A stretch of DNA of 64,000 nucleotides, taken from NCBI GenBank assembly GCA_963741355.1, contig CAVUIG010000010.1:1-64000 (forward strand). The letters run 5' to 3'. Every line of letters starts with the position of its first letter. The stretch's first letter is position 1. A model generated the notes under the pieces. It made no database searches and was not told the origin of the DNA. It saw nothing but the letters and a program-made list of their open reading frames with translations. The position numbers were made by a program, and so were the translations under genes. This DNA is from CAIWHR01 sp963741355 (GTDB taxonomy: Bacteria; Pseudomonadota; Gammaproteobacteria; Burkholderiales; Casimicrobiaceae). Shown here one piece after another: positions 45,043-54,427 of the stretch.

Positions 45043-45981
45043 TCAGGCGCCGATTTCGGTGAACAGCTTTCGCTTGAGGTTGCCGAAGAACGTGAGCTTG
45101 CGCTTCTTCGGCGGAATCTCGCGGATCGCCTTCTGCAGGGCAAAGACCGACTGGGGCCGCTCGAGCGGGTCGAGCCGCAGGCACCAGTCGATGACTTCGA
45201 GCACGTTGTCCGAGTACTGGCCCGACCAGATCTTCTTCGCCGAGACCAGGTGATCTTCCTGCAGGCGCGCATCCGCCGCCTGCGGGGCGAATGCGGCGAG
45301 ACAGGCGAACATGCTCGCCCCGACGCCGTACACGTCGGTCCACGGACCCAGCCGGTCCGGCTCGCGATACTGCTCCGGCGCGGCGAATCCCGGCGTGTAC
45401 ATCGGCGCGAGCTTGGGCCGGCTCGTGGTCAGCGTCTGCCGCGCCGCGCCGAAGTCGAGCAGCACCGGGCTGCCGTCGGTGCGGAGGTAGATGTTGGCCG
45501 GCTTGATGTCGAGGTGCAGCAGCTTGTGCGTGTGCACTTCGCGCAGGCCGTTCAGCAGGTGCATGAACACGTGCCGGACCAGCCGCTCGGACATCTGGTC
45601 CTGCCGCATCTGGATCTGCTGTTGCAGCGTGCGCCCGCGCTCGTAGCGCATCACCATGTACACGGTCTCGTTGGCGCGGAAGAAGTTCAGCACGCGCACG
45701 ACGTTCGGGTGGTTGATCTTGGCGAGCGCGCGGCCTTCCTCGAAGAAGCACTTCATCCCGTACCGGAACGACGTGAGGTTCTCGGCCGAGCTCGCGCGGA
45801 CGATGTCCCCTTCGGTGCGCAGCACCAGCGACGACGGCAGGTATTCCTTGATCGCGACCGGCGCGCCGGTCTCGTCGAAGGCGCGGTAGACAATGGAAAA
45901 CCCGCCGCGGCTGATTTGCCGGTCGATCCGGTAGTTGAGCAGCTGGTAACCGCCGGAAAGTGCCTGATTGGTGACTGCCAT
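45043..45981 (-). CDS. Serine/threonine protein kinase (Hanks type)
   Basis: 312 residues consisting of a kinase domain with a short basic tail (KKRKLTFFGNLKRKLF) and no membrane segment. Gly-rich loop ISRGGFSIVYRAF, ATP-binding Lys in VAIKEYLP, catalytic loop LHLDIKPANIYL, LLDFGAARQ and GFAAPEQY. The usual HRD is HLD, i.e. a non-RD kinase, so activation-loop phosphorylation may not be needed. It starts at ATG 45981, 22 bases upstream of the phosphatase gene in one operon, suggesting a reversible signalling pair. It is divergent from yicC, with about 160 bases between. Confidence 0.92.
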   Translation of the reverse strand: MAVTNQALSGGYQLLNYRIDRQISRGGFSIVYRAFDETGAPVAIKEYLPSSLVLRTEGDIVRASSAENLTSFRYGMKCFFEEGRALAKINHPNVVRVLNFFRANETVYMVMRYERGRTLQQQIQMRQDQMSERLVRHVFMHLLNGLREVHTHKLLHLDIKPANIYLRTDGSPVLLDFGAARQTLTTSRPKLAPMYTPGFAAPEQYREPDRLGPWTDVYGVGASMFACLAAFAPQAADARLQEDHLVSAKKIWSGQYSDNVLEVIDWCLRLDPLERPQSVFALQKAIREIPPKKRKLTFFGNLKRKLFTEIGA

Positions 45982-46140
45982 GGGCCGAAATAATAAGCGA
46001 TAACCTGAGGATGCGCTCGCAATTCGCGTGCCAAACACCCCGCCCAAGCTTGCGCGGCCGGGGGATAACGCATACATTCGGAACACTCCACGCCGCGTCG
46101 AGAGCGCGGAAATCGTGCATAAACCCGTGAAAAATACCCG

Positions 46141-47007
46141 ATGATCGTCAGCATGACCGGCTTTGCCGCGGTTGCCGCGGATCTGCCCGGCGTCGCGCTC
46201 TCGGTCGAGCTGCGCAGCGTCAACCATCGCTATCTCGACCTGCAGATACGCCTTCCCGACGAGCTTCGCGCACAGGAATCCGCGCTGCGCGAGCGCATCG
46301 GGGCCGAGTTGAAGCGCGGCAAGGTCGAATGCCGAGTCTCCCTCAACCGAACCACGCCCGGCGCGGCGACGCTCGCCGTCGACCAGGACCGCGTGAAGCA
46401 GCTCGCGCGTGCGGCAAACGACGTGGCGCGTCAGGTCGCGGACGCGATTCCGCTATCGATCGCCGAGATCCTGCGCTGGCCAGGCGTGCTCGCCGAGCCG
46501 AGCGTCCCGCCCGAGGAGCTCGCGCAGCGCGCGCAGGCGCTGGTGGGCGCCGCCCTCAATGAACTCCGCGCGTCGCGCGCTCGCGAAGGGGCGAAGCTCG
46601 CGCAGGCGCTCGAGGAGCGCTGCGCGGCGATCGAGGTCCAGATCGAGCGCGTCGCGCCGCGCATTCCGGCGATCCATGCGGCCTACGTCGAGAAGCTCGC
46701 CGCGCGCCTGCGCGAAGCCGGCCTCGATCCCGATCAGGACCGCATCAAGCAGGAGCTCGCGCTCTTCGCGACGAAGGTCGACGTCGCCGAGGAGATGCAG
46801 CGGCTCACGACGCACGTGGCCGAAGTGAGGCGCGTGCTGGGCGCCGGCGGCAGCGCCGGCAAGCGCCTCGACTTCCTGATGCAGGAGCTCCACCGGGAAG
46901 CCAACACGCTGGGGTCGAAGTCGGTCGACGCCGAGCTGTCGCAGGCATCGCTCGAGCTCAAGGTGCTGATCGAGCAGATGCGCGAGCAGGTGCAGAATCT
47001 CGAATAG
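46141..47007 (+). CDS. yicC: YicC family endoribonuclease
   Basis: 288 residues, standard length. It starts with SMTGFAAVAADLPGVALSVELRSVNHRYLD and ends with the conserved GKRLDFLMQELHREANTLGSK and a helical C-terminus LSQASLELKVLIEQMREQVQNLE. YicC and YloC have been shown to be RNA endonucleases affecting small-RNA stability. It precedes gmk, as in most betaproteobacteria. Confidence 0.94.
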   Translation: MIVSMTGFAAVAADLPGVALSVELRSVNHRYLDLQIRLPDELRAQESALRERIGAELKRGKVECRVSLNRTTPGAATLAVDQDRVKQLARAANDVARQVADAIPLSIAEILRWPGVLAEPSVPPEELAQRAQALVGAALNELRASRAREGAKLAQALEERCAAIEVQIERVAPRIPAIHAAYVEKLAARLREAGLDPDQDRIKQELALFATKVDVAEEMQRLTTHVAEVRRVLGAGGSAGKRLDFLMQELHREANTLGSKSVDAELSQASLELKVLIEQMREQVQNLE

Positions 47008-47091
47008 CCGTGTGAGCGGCGAGCAGGGGCCCCGTGCCGAGGGCACGGGGATGCGAGCAAACGCGAATCACGGCCGCGGCCGACTCGAGAC

Positions 47092-47769
47092 ATGACGGAC
47101 CACGAGACATACACAGGAGGCCGCAGAGGCGCTGGGCCGACTCCCGCGACCGGCTGCCTCTTTGTCCTCGCCGCGCCCTCGGGCGCCGGCAAGACGAGCC
47201 TCGTGCGCGCACTCCTCGAACGCGAGCCCGGCATCAGGCTGTCAGTCTCGTATACGACGCGGCCGCCGCGCCCCGGCGAAGCCGACGGGCTCGACTACCA
47301 CTTCGTCGACGAGCCGCGGTTCCTGGCGCTCAAGGCGGCCGGCGAATTCCTCGAGCACGCGCACGTGCACGGCAACTGGTACGCAACGTCGTCGACGTGG
47401 TTGAAGCGCGAGACGGAACTCGGTCACGACGTCCTGCTCGAAATCGACTGGCAGGGCGCGGCGCAGGTGCGAAGGCTCATCCCCGACGCGGTGCACATAT
47501 TCATCCTGCCGCCCTCGCTCGATTCGCTGCGCGAACGCCTCGAACGGCGGGGACAGGATTCCCCCGAAGTGATCGCCCGGCGGCTCCAAGCGGCCCGCGA
47601 AGAGATGGCGCACTGCGGCGAGTTCGATTATGTTATTATGAATCAGGACTTTGCGAGAGCCGTCGACGACCTGTCCGCCATCGTGCGGGCAGCGCGCCTC
47701 GCTGCGGCGCGGCAAGCCGCGCGGATCGCGGCGCTCTTGCAACGAATGCTCCCACCATCCGAACACTAG
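47092..47769 (+). CDS. gmk: Guanylate kinase
   Basis: 225 residues with a P-loop LAAPSGAGKTSLVRALLE, GMP-binding SVSYTTRPPRPGEADG and DYHFVDE, and lid region HDVLLEIDWQGAAQV. It phosphorylates GMP/dGMP. The N-terminal 20 residues before the P-loop are slightly longer than in many homologues, so a later start is possible. It is followed after 8 bases by rpoZ. Confidence 0.95.
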   Translation: MTDHETYTGGRRGAGPTPATGCLFVLAAPSGAGKTSLVRALLEREPGIRLSVSYTTRPPRPGEADGLDYHFVDEPRFLALKAAGEFLEHAHVHGNWYATSSTWLKRETELGHDVLLEIDWQGAAQVRRLIPDAVHIFILPPSLDSLRERLERRGQDSPEVIARRLQAAREEMAHCGEFDYVIMNQDFARAVDDLSAIVRAARLAAARQAARIAALLQRMLPPSEH

Positions 47770-47777
47770 AGGCGACC

Positions 47778-47984
47778 ATGGCACGCATCACGATCGAAGA
47801 CTGTCTCGACAAGATTCCCAACCGCTTCGAGCTGACGCTCGCGGCGACCAACCGCGCGCGTCAGATCAGCGCCGGCTCGGCGGCGCTGGTCGAGCAGGAC
47901 CGCGACAAGCCGACGGTGATCGCGCTGCGAGAGATCGCGGCCGGCAAGGTCGGCATCGAAATGCTGCTGAAGGCGCAGAGCTGA
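47778..47984 (+). CDS. rpoZ: DNA-directed RNA polymerase omega subunit
   Basis: 68 residues: MARITIEDCLDKIPNRFELTL, AATNRARQISAGS and KPTVIALREIAAGKVGIE, the full omega signature. It stabilises beta' in RNA polymerase and contributes to the ppGpp site, which fits its position before spoT. AGAGGCGACC precedes the ATG. Confidence 0.96.
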   Translation: MARITIEDCLDKIPNRFELTLAATNRARQISAGSAALVEQDRDKPTVIALREIAAGKVGIEMLLKAQS

Positions 47985-48022
47985 CGCACAGGGTCTGTTC
48001 GCCCGGTCAGCCCTGATGAGGC

Positions 48023-50164
48023 ATGTCGGAAATAGCGGAGTTCACCCGACACCTCGGCAATTACCTGCCGCCGCCTGACGTCGCGCTCGTCGAGCGCGCG
48101 TTCCAGTTCTCGGATTCGGCTCACCGCGGCCAGTTCAGGAAGTCCGGCGAGCCGTACATCACGCACCCGCTCGCGGTCGCGAGCATCCTGTCGCAGTGGC
48201 GGATCGACGCGCAGGGGCTCGCCGCCGCCCTCCTCCACGACGTGATGGAGGACACCACCGTCACCAAGGCCGAGATCGAGACCTCGTTCGGCCGGCCGGT
48301 CGCCGACATGGTCGACGGCGTCTCCAAGCTCGACCAGATCGAGTTCACGTCGCGCGAGGACGCGCAGGCCGAGAGCTTCCGCAAGATGCTGCTCGCGATG
48401 GCGCAGGACGTCCGCGTCATCCTGATCAAGCTCGCCGACCGCCTGCACAACATGCGAACGCTGGATGCGATGGCGCCCACGCACCGGCGGCGCATCGCGC
48501 GCGAGACGCTCGAGATCTACGCGCCGATCGCGAACCGCCTCGGCCTGAACGCGCTCTTCCTCGAGCTGCAGGACCTCGCCTTCAAGCACATCAACCCGAT
48601 GCGCTACCGCATCCTCGCGGCGGCGATCAAGGCGGCGCGCGGCAACCGGCGCGAGGTGATGAACCGGCTGCTCGACGTGATCCGCGAGGGCTTCGCCAAG
48701 GCGAACATCACGGCGATCGTCAGCGGCCGCGAGAAGACGATCTACTCGGTGTACAAGAAGATGCGCGAGAAGCACTACACGTTCGCGCAGGTGTTCGACA
48801 TCTACGGCATTCGCGTGCTCGTGCCGGACCGGACCGCCTGCTACGCGGCGCTCGGCGTGCTGCACAGCCTCTACAAGCCGATTCCCGGGAAGTTCAAGGA
48901 CTACGTCGCGATCCCGAAGGCCAACAGCTACCAGTCGCTGCACACGACGCTGTTCGGCCCGTTCGGCACGCCGCTCGAGGCGCAGATCCGCACGCACGAC
49001 ATGCACCGGATCGCCGAGGCGGGCGTGGCCGCGCACTGGCTCTACAAGTCCGGCGGAACGCTCGACCTCGCGGAAGCGCAGCGCGAGACGCACCGCTGGC
49101 TGCAGAGCCTGCTCGAGATCCAGTCGGAGTCGGGCGACTCGAAGGAATTCCTCGAGAACATCAAGGGCGACCTCTTCCCCGACGAGATCTACGTGTTCAC
49201 GCCCAAGGGCAAGATCATGGCGCTGCCGCGCGGGGCCACCGCCGTCGATTTCGCGTACGCGGTCCACACCGACATCGGCCATCACTGCGTCGCCGCGCGG
49301 ATCAACTACGAGCTCCTGCCGCTGCGCACCGAGTTGAAGAACGGCGACCACGTCGAGATTCTCACCTCGCCGACGGCGCGCCCCAATCCGTCGTGGCTGT
49401 CGTTCGTCGGCACCGGCAAGGCGCGCTCGCGCATCCGCCATTTCCTGAAGGGCCTGCAGCAGAAGGAGTCGGCCGCGCTGGGCGAGCGGCTGCTGGCGCA
49501 GGCGCTCGCGACGCTCAAGATGGCGCCGGAATCCGTCCGCTGGGAGCGCTGGGAGGCGCTGCAGAAGGAATACGGCGCGAAAAGCCAGCTCGAGATCCTC
49601 GCCGACATCGGGCTCGGCAAGCGGCTTTCCTTCGTCGTCGCGCAGGCGCTGACGCGCACGCCGGGCAAGGACGGTGAAGAGCCCACGCCCGCCGTTTCAC
49701 CGGTGCCGTCGAAGACCGGGGCGTTGACGCTGCGCGGGGTCGAGGGCGTCGCGATCCAGTATGCGAGATGCTGCCGTCCGATTCCCGGCGACAGCGTCGT
49801 CGGCCAGTTCCGCAAGGGTCACGGCCTGCTGGTGCATACGCGCGACTGCGTCACGCTGCGCAAGCAGCGCCCGGATCCCGACCAGCTGATCGACGTCGAA
49901 TGGGCGCGCGACATCCAGGGCGTGTTCGACGCCGGCATCCGCCTGCTGGTCGAGGATCGGCGCGGCATGCTCGCCGATCTCGCGACCGCGATCGCCGACG
50001 CCGACGGCAACATCGACAACGTCTCGATGGAGCGTCCCGACGGCGGCGAGGTGCTGGCGATGTTCTTCAGCGTGCAGGTGAAGGACCGGCGCCACCTCGC
50101 GAAGGTGATGCGGGCGCTGAAGCGTGTTCCCGGCGTGCGGCGGATCCACCGCGCGCGGACCTGA
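48023..50164 (+). CDS. spoT: Bifunctional (p)ppGpp synthetase/hydrolase
   Basis: 713 residues. HD hydrolase domain (about 40-190; SAHRGQFRKSGEPYITHPLA and LLHDVMEDT), synthetase domain (about 225-340; SGREKTIYSVYKKM, DIYGIRVLV, PKANSYQSLHTTLFGP), TGS domain (about 385-450; IYVFTPKGKIMALPRGATAVDFAYAVHTDIG), a middle Cys region (YARCCRPIPGD) and a C-terminal ACT domain (about 630-710). Both catalytic domains keep their key motifs, so it should make and degrade the alarmone. It lies 38 bases after rpoZ. Confidence 0.96.
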   Translation: MSEIAEFTRHLGNYLPPPDVALVERAFQFSDSAHRGQFRKSGEPYITHPLAVASILSQWRIDAQGLAAALLHDVMEDTTVTKAEIETSFGRPVADMVDGVSKLDQIEFTSREDAQAESFRKMLLAMAQDVRVILIKLADRLHNMRTLDAMAPTHRRRIARETLEIYAPIANRLGLNALFLELQDLAFKHINPMRYRILAAAIKAARGNRREVMNRLLDVIREGFAKANITAIVSGREKTIYSVYKKMREKHYTFAQVFDIYGIRVLVPDRTACYAALGVLHSLYKPIPGKFKDYVAIPKANSYQSLHTTLFGPFGTPLEAQIRTHDMHRIAEAGVAAHWLYKSGGTLDLAEAQRETHRWLQSLLEIQSESGDSKEFLENIKGDLFPDEIYVFTPKGKIMALPRGATAVDFAYAVHTDIGHHCVAARINYELLPLRTELKNGDHVEILTSPTARPNPSWLSFVGTGKARSRIRHFLKGLQQKESAALGERLLAQALATLKMAPESVRWERWEALQKEYGAKSQLEILADIGLGKRLSFVVAQALTRTPGKDGEEPTPAVSPVPSKTGALTLRGVEGVAIQYARCCRPIPGDSVVGQFRKGHGLLVHTRDCVTLRKQRPDPDQLIDVEWARDIQGVFDAGIRLLVEDRRGMLADLATAIADADGNIDNVSMERPDGGEVLAMFFSVQVKDRRHLAKVMRALKRVPGVRRIHRART

Positions 50165-50185
50165 CGCCCGCGACACCGCGCCTCG

Positions 50186-52624
50186 TCAGCGCGCGGCCGC
50201 CTCACAGATCACGACGCCGACATCGGACATCGCTCCCGTCGGCTCGGGAACGACGACCCGCGCGACGCATCCCGGCTCACCATAAGCGCGCAGCTCGTAT
50301 GCGCCCGGCTCGACACCCTCCACGTAGAACTCGCCGCGGCGCGCCGTGAACCCCGCGACCGTGCCCTCCTTCCGCGAGAGCCGGATATCGCGAAATTCCA
50401 GCGGCGTCTGCTTGCCGTCCCGCATTCCTACAAGCGTGCCGAAGATCGCATGGCTCTTGCGGACAGCGAACGTGATAAGCGAGCCGCTTCGCGTGGGCGG
50501 CGAGACGACCTGTTCCGTCCGTTCGACGGTGTAATCGAATGCAAGATCGGCTGTACCGAAGGTGATGTAGTTGTCATAATACGAGGCGAGGTTCGTGGCA
50601 ATGACGTCGCCGTGGCCGTCGGTCCTGCCGGCAAACCATCCATTGGCGTAGACCGGGATGCCTTCCAGGTCGGGAATCCGTACCACGGCGAAGCTGTCCA
50701 GCACCGGCCGGGCCGCGAACATCGACCCGCCGGTTGCGCCGATGCTGCCCGCAACGAAGAGCTGGCTGAACGATGGACCGCCGCCGCCCGCCGTCGTGCG
50801 CGAGTAGTTCGCGCCGACGGCGATGTGCTCGGCATTGAGCTGGACGTAGGCCTGGCCGTAGCCGGCATCGACCCCGTCCCCGCTCGCATGGCCCGCGGTG
50901 AGCGAATAGCCCACCCCTTCCCCCTGCGGCGTCGCCCGGTCCAGCGAAACGGATTCCGTCGTCGCGTGGCGCGTGCCGCCGACGCCCGCAGACATCGATG
51001 TCTGCGAGTCGAAGTAATAGCGGAACGAGAGCAGCCACGCGGAACCGGACGCCGGCTCGATGGTGCGCGTGTAGGTGAGCGACAGCAGGCCTTTTCCCGC
51101 CAGTGCGGAGTGCGTGTAGCCGGCATTCCATACCTTCGACGACGGCCCCGCGTAGCGGTCACTGTCCGTGTAGGTGGCGGACAGCGTGCCCAGCGACGCG
51201 TCGTACAACGAAAGCGACGCGTATTGGTCGTTTCGGGTCCGGAAGGTCGAGTCGATGTCCGACAGCTGCGCGTAATCGCGTGAGAAGTAGCGGGCGCCGA
51301 GATTCAGGCTGACGTTGTTGCCGCTGTAGGCGTAGGCAAGCGTTCCTGCCGTACCGCTCGACGATCCGCTGCCGCCGACGGAGATTCCCGCTGCGATCAG
51401 CCCGAAGCGCGGGAACTGGTAGGTGCCGAACGGGCCGATGTTGTAGAGGTCCCGCATCGCCTGTCCGCGCAGTCCCAGCGTCAGCGCATTCGTGAATGCG
51501 TAGCGGTGAAACGCCGATGCCGCGAGCCCGCCGTAGTCGTCGCTGGCGATGCCGTACTGCCTGCGGATGAATCCCAGGTTGTAGCTGTATTCGTGAAGGC
51601 CCTCGGCAAGGCCGGCGTTGGTGGCGAAGAAGAACGGCTGCTGCAACAGCTGCTCGCGCCCGAACGCGTCGCGGATCACCACACTGACATTCTGCACGCC
51701 GGTGACGCCGGTGATGTTCGAGATGTCGAGCGGACCCGGTTGAACCTGCCGTTGCGCAATCACGTTTCCGTCGAGGCGGACGACGACGGTCGACGGCAGG
51801 GCGACTTCGGTCGAGAACGACGCGGTCGGGTACTGCACGAAATACGGGTCCATCGAGTAATACTTGGTGAGGCTGATGCCGCCCATTGGAACCGAGCCGG
51901 ACAGGTCGAACGAGGGCGTGAAGAAATCGCCGATGGTCAAGCGGCGGAGATTCGGGCGATCGTCGTACTGCGCATTGGTGATGAGCCGCGTGAAGCCATC
52001 CTGCGGACCGCTTTCGCCCCAGACCTGGTTGGTGGTGTTGTAAAGGAGCCAGTTTCCCGTGCGCGCAGCGAGCTCCGTGGTGAACTGGTAGCGGCGCTGA
52101 CTGAACGCATCATCTCCCGTCGCGTTGAATCCGTAGTTGAGGAAGAAGCTGTTCTCGGCAGGATAGATGACGGACGCTCGCCGCCGGGGCGCGAGGTCGA
52201 GCGTGGTGCCGGGAAGCGCACTTGCCGCCACCTGGATGTGCAGCGTCACCGTCGCAGCATCGAACTTCACCTCCAGGCCGGGCAACGACGACACGTCGAT
52301 GAAGGGGTCGCCTTTCACGTCGATCGGCTTCGCGCCGGGATGCGCCAATCCCCATCCGGAAAATTCGGGTAACGGCACCAGGAAGTGGCCGTTGCCGTCG
52401 CGGGCGATCGGGATGTCGCCCTTCAGCGTCCCGTTGACGAAGACGCGCGCGATCAGTAGCTCGAATCGCGAGCGCTCGGAAAGCGCGGATTGAGGCGGCG
52501 CTGACGCAGCGGCAACGACCTCTGCAGCGAACGCCGGGTCGGAAAACGGGAACAGCAGCGCGAAAAGGACGGCGGCCGAGCGGGCGAGCCGATGCCGGCT
52601 ACCTGCAGGAAGCCGGGCTGACAT
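50186..52624 (-). CDS. Fimbrial outer-membrane usher (Csu/archaic type)
   Basis: 812 residues with a signal peptide (LARSAAVLFALLFPFSDPAFA) and N-terminal chaperone-binding region. A 24-strand barrel region follows (NYGFNATGDDAFSQRRYQF; VRLDGNVIAQRQVQPGPLDI; ATNAGLAEGLHEYSYNLG; LGLRGQAMRDLYN). The C-terminal plug-like part ends RRGEFYVEGVEPGAYELRAYGEPGC. It threads spore-coat-U-type pilins handed over by the periplasmic chaperone. It starts inside the end of the chaperone gene (26-base overlap). It is the last gene of the operon; archaic systems usually add a tip adhesin after the usher, which is not present here. Confidence 0.92.
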   Translation of the reverse strand: MSARLPAGSRHRLARSAAVLFALLFPFSDPAFAAEVVAAASAPPQSALSERSRFELLIARVFVNGTLKGDIPIARDGNGHFLVPLPEFSGWGLAHPGAKPIDVKGDPFIDVSSLPGLEVKFDAATVTLHIQVAASALPGTTLDLAPRRRASVIYPAENSFFLNYGFNATGDDAFSQRRYQFTTELAARTGNWLLYNTTNQVWGESGPQDGFTRLITNAQYDDRPNLRRLTIGDFFTPSFDLSGSVPMGGISLTKYYSMDPYFVQYPTASFSTEVALPSTVVVRLDGNVIAQRQVQPGPLDISNITGVTGVQNVSVVIRDAFGREQLLQQPFFFATNAGLAEGLHEYSYNLGFIRRQYGIASDDYGGLAASAFHRYAFTNALTLGLRGQAMRDLYNIGPFGTYQFPRFGLIAAGISVGGSGSSSGTAGTLAYAYSGNNVSLNLGARYFSRDYAQLSDIDSTFRTRNDQYASLSLYDASLGTLSATYTDSDRYAGPSSKVWNAGYTHSALAGKGLLSLTYTRTIEPASGSAWLLSFRYYFDSQTSMSAGVGGTRHATTESVSLDRATPQGEGVGYSLTAGHASGDGVDAGYGQAYVQLNAEHIAVGANYSRTTAGGGGPSFSQLFVAGSIGATGGSMFAARPVLDSFAVVRIPDLEGIPVYANGWFAGRTDGHGDVIATNLASYYDNYITFGTADLAFDYTVERTEQVVSPPTRSGSLITFAVRKSHAIFGTLVGMRDGKQTPLEFRDIRLSRKEGTVAGFTARRGEFYVEGVEPGAYELRAYGEPGCVARVVVPEPTGAMSDVGVVICEAAAR

Positions 52625-53358
52625 CTAGGGTGCGCTTAAAGTCGAGGTTCTCGGCGACGACGCGCGCCTCGATCGTCGCCAATGTCCTGCACGCGTCGGG
52701 TGGAACGGCGAACCCGAGCTTCCGCGTGGCCCCGGCCAGAAAATACCTGTCGTCGACCGAATGCGAGAACAATTGCGCGCCATCGCGCGCGAGGCCTACG
52801 AGCTCGATCCGGTCCGCGCGGATATGCACGCTCCCCGAATTGACAACCCGCCAGGTGACCTGGCCCGCTCTCATTTCGAGGTCCTCGATGGAGCCGCCGC
52901 GTTCTGGTTGCGCGGGGGCCACGAAGATCGGGACGCCCACGCTCAGCAGCACCTGAAGCGACGCGCCCTGCTTCGCCGATGCCGGCGGTTGCGATGGCGG
53001 CAATTCCTCGACGAACAGCCGGTAGGTGTCCTCGCGCGTCACCGGCGCCGCCTTGACCCCGAGACGCACGACGCGCGACTCGCCGGGGGGAATTTCCATC
53101 GAGCGCGGAAAGAACATCAGCGAATCGTCCGGCTGGTATTGGTCCTTGCCGTCGGCATCCTGCCGCCAGCTCATCGCCTGGCAGCTGCATTCGCAGCGGG
53201 GTGGCGCCTTCGTTGCGCACGACGAATTCGCCGGTCTTGTGGCTGCGATCGAGCGCGACCCGCAGCGGATTGATGACGAATTCCGCCGCGACCGTCATCT
53301 GTACCCACGCGCACAGGAGGGCAAGCGCCACGACGGAGGAATGCCGAAGGATCCGCAT
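52599..53358 (-). CDS. Fimbrial periplasmic chaperone (one frameshift)
   Basis: About 252 residues after repair, with a signal peptide MRILRHSSVVALALLCAWVQ (cleavage near VAA). The two Ig-like domains show EFVINPLRVALDRSHKTGEF, VVRNEGATPLRMQL, then SLMFFPRSMEIPPGESRVVRL (the conserved chaperone strand), TYRLFVEELPP and VGVPIFVAP. The frame changes near 53180, where CAGCTGCCAGGCG has an extra C; without it LRMQLQAMSWRQDADG reads through. It starts 1 base after the upstream pilin stop (TGACATG). Confidence 0.88.
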
Positions 53359-53359
53359 G

Positions 53360-53829
53360 TCAGGGCAGGACGGTGGCCGTGAGCAGGTCCGAGTAGCTGC
53401 CCACCAAAGCATCGGCATAGTCCGATCCGAGAACGAGGGCGGTCAGGCGCCAGTTCTGATTGGAGCCGGTATTGCCGAGGAAGGCGATCGAGACGCTGTA
53501 GGGGATGAATGCATTCTGCACGGTGTGCTTCATCCGCAACGGCGCGCTGCCGTTGGCGCCCGGTGAACTGCCACGTCGGCGTGAACCCCGCCGGCACGCA
53601 TCTCACCTTGAAATCCGTGAACGCCGATTGCGGCGTCGCAATCGAAGGGATCAAACGGGGCAAACGTGATGCCGCCGACCGATCCGTTGAACACGCACGT
53701 CTGGCCGTGCGCCATGCCTGCGCAGCACAGGAGCAACGCGATCGCCGCGATGTTCCGTGCAATCCGCAGTCGGACGGCAACGCGGCCGGCGCCCGGATCG
53801 CACGCATCGTCTGCTCGAGAAATTTGCAT
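53360..53829 (-). CDS. Spore coat protein U domain pilin, minor (two frameshifts)
   Basis: About 156 residues after repair. Hydrophobic signal RNIAAIALLLCCAGMAHG, mature start QTCVFNGSVGGITFAPFDP, then FTDFKVRCVPAGFTPTWQFTG, and finally HTVQNAFIPYSVSIAFLGN ending LLTATVLP. The frame changes near 53645 (an extra T) and near 53568 (an extra G in ACCGGGCG). Cysteine and strand patterns fit the SCPU/Csu pilin domain assembled by the donor-strand mechanism. The start at ATG 53829 is supported by GGAG 4 bases upstream. The role as minor pilin or tip subunit is inference. Confidence 0.75.
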
Positions 53830-53950
53830 GGCTCCGGGGGTTTCGCGGCCGACTCCGCCATTCTGAGCGAACCGGGCCGGTGCCGCCACCGCATCGCGAA
53901 AAAGGCCGCATGGGGGCGGCCTTCCGCGCGAGGGTCCGACCAGGATGGAA

Positions 53951-54427
53951 TTACGGGCTGACGGAAACGGTGATCGTTCCCGAGTAATCCCCCGCCTGCG
54001 CGACCTGGAACACCGCAGGAAGAATCGTTCCCGTGACCACCAGCGTCTTGTCCGTGGTGAAGCCCGCGCCGGCGCCGCCGGACGTGAAGGTCATCGTCGC
54101 GTTCATGGTCGTAGAACCACACGTACCGGAGGTCGTGCAGGTCATGGTTGCCGGCGAAGGCACCGTGAAGCCTGGCACCAGCCCGTTCGTGCACCGATAA
54201 GTGACGTTCGCATTACCCGTGGCGGTCGTCCCGGAACTCGGATCGATGACAACACCCGTATTCGCGACCGTCACCACGGGCGTCTGCCCCGAATTGAACT
54301 TGCATACGCCGTTCACCGAAGCCTGAACCGTGACCACCTGGGTATCCGCGGCGCTCGCGCCGAAAGACGCCAGACATCCGGCGGCCGCAGCCAACGCAAC
54401 TGCGATCTTCATCTTTGCGAATCTCAT
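53951..54427 (-). CDS. Spore coat protein U domain pilin (major fimbrial subunit)
   Basis: 158 residues from ATG 54427, chosen because GGAG lies about 8 bases upstream and it gives a clean signal peptide (MKIAVALAAAAGCLASFGASA, cut before ADTQVV). The mature part shows the SCPU pattern: TVQASVNGVCKFN, TYRCTNGLVPGF, MTCTTSGTCGSTT, LVVTGTILPAVFQVAQAGDYSGT and a final beta strand ITVSVSP. As first and best-preserved pilin of the operon it is probably the main shaft subunit. Confidence 0.9.
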   Translation of the reverse strand: MRFAKMKIAVALAAAAGCLASFGASAADTQVVTVQASVNGVCKFNSGQTPVVTVANTGVVIDPSSGTTATGNANVTYRCTNGLVPGFTVPSPATMTCTTSGTCGSTTMNATMTFTSGGAGAGFTTDKTLVVTGTILPAVFQVAQAGDYSGTITVSVSP

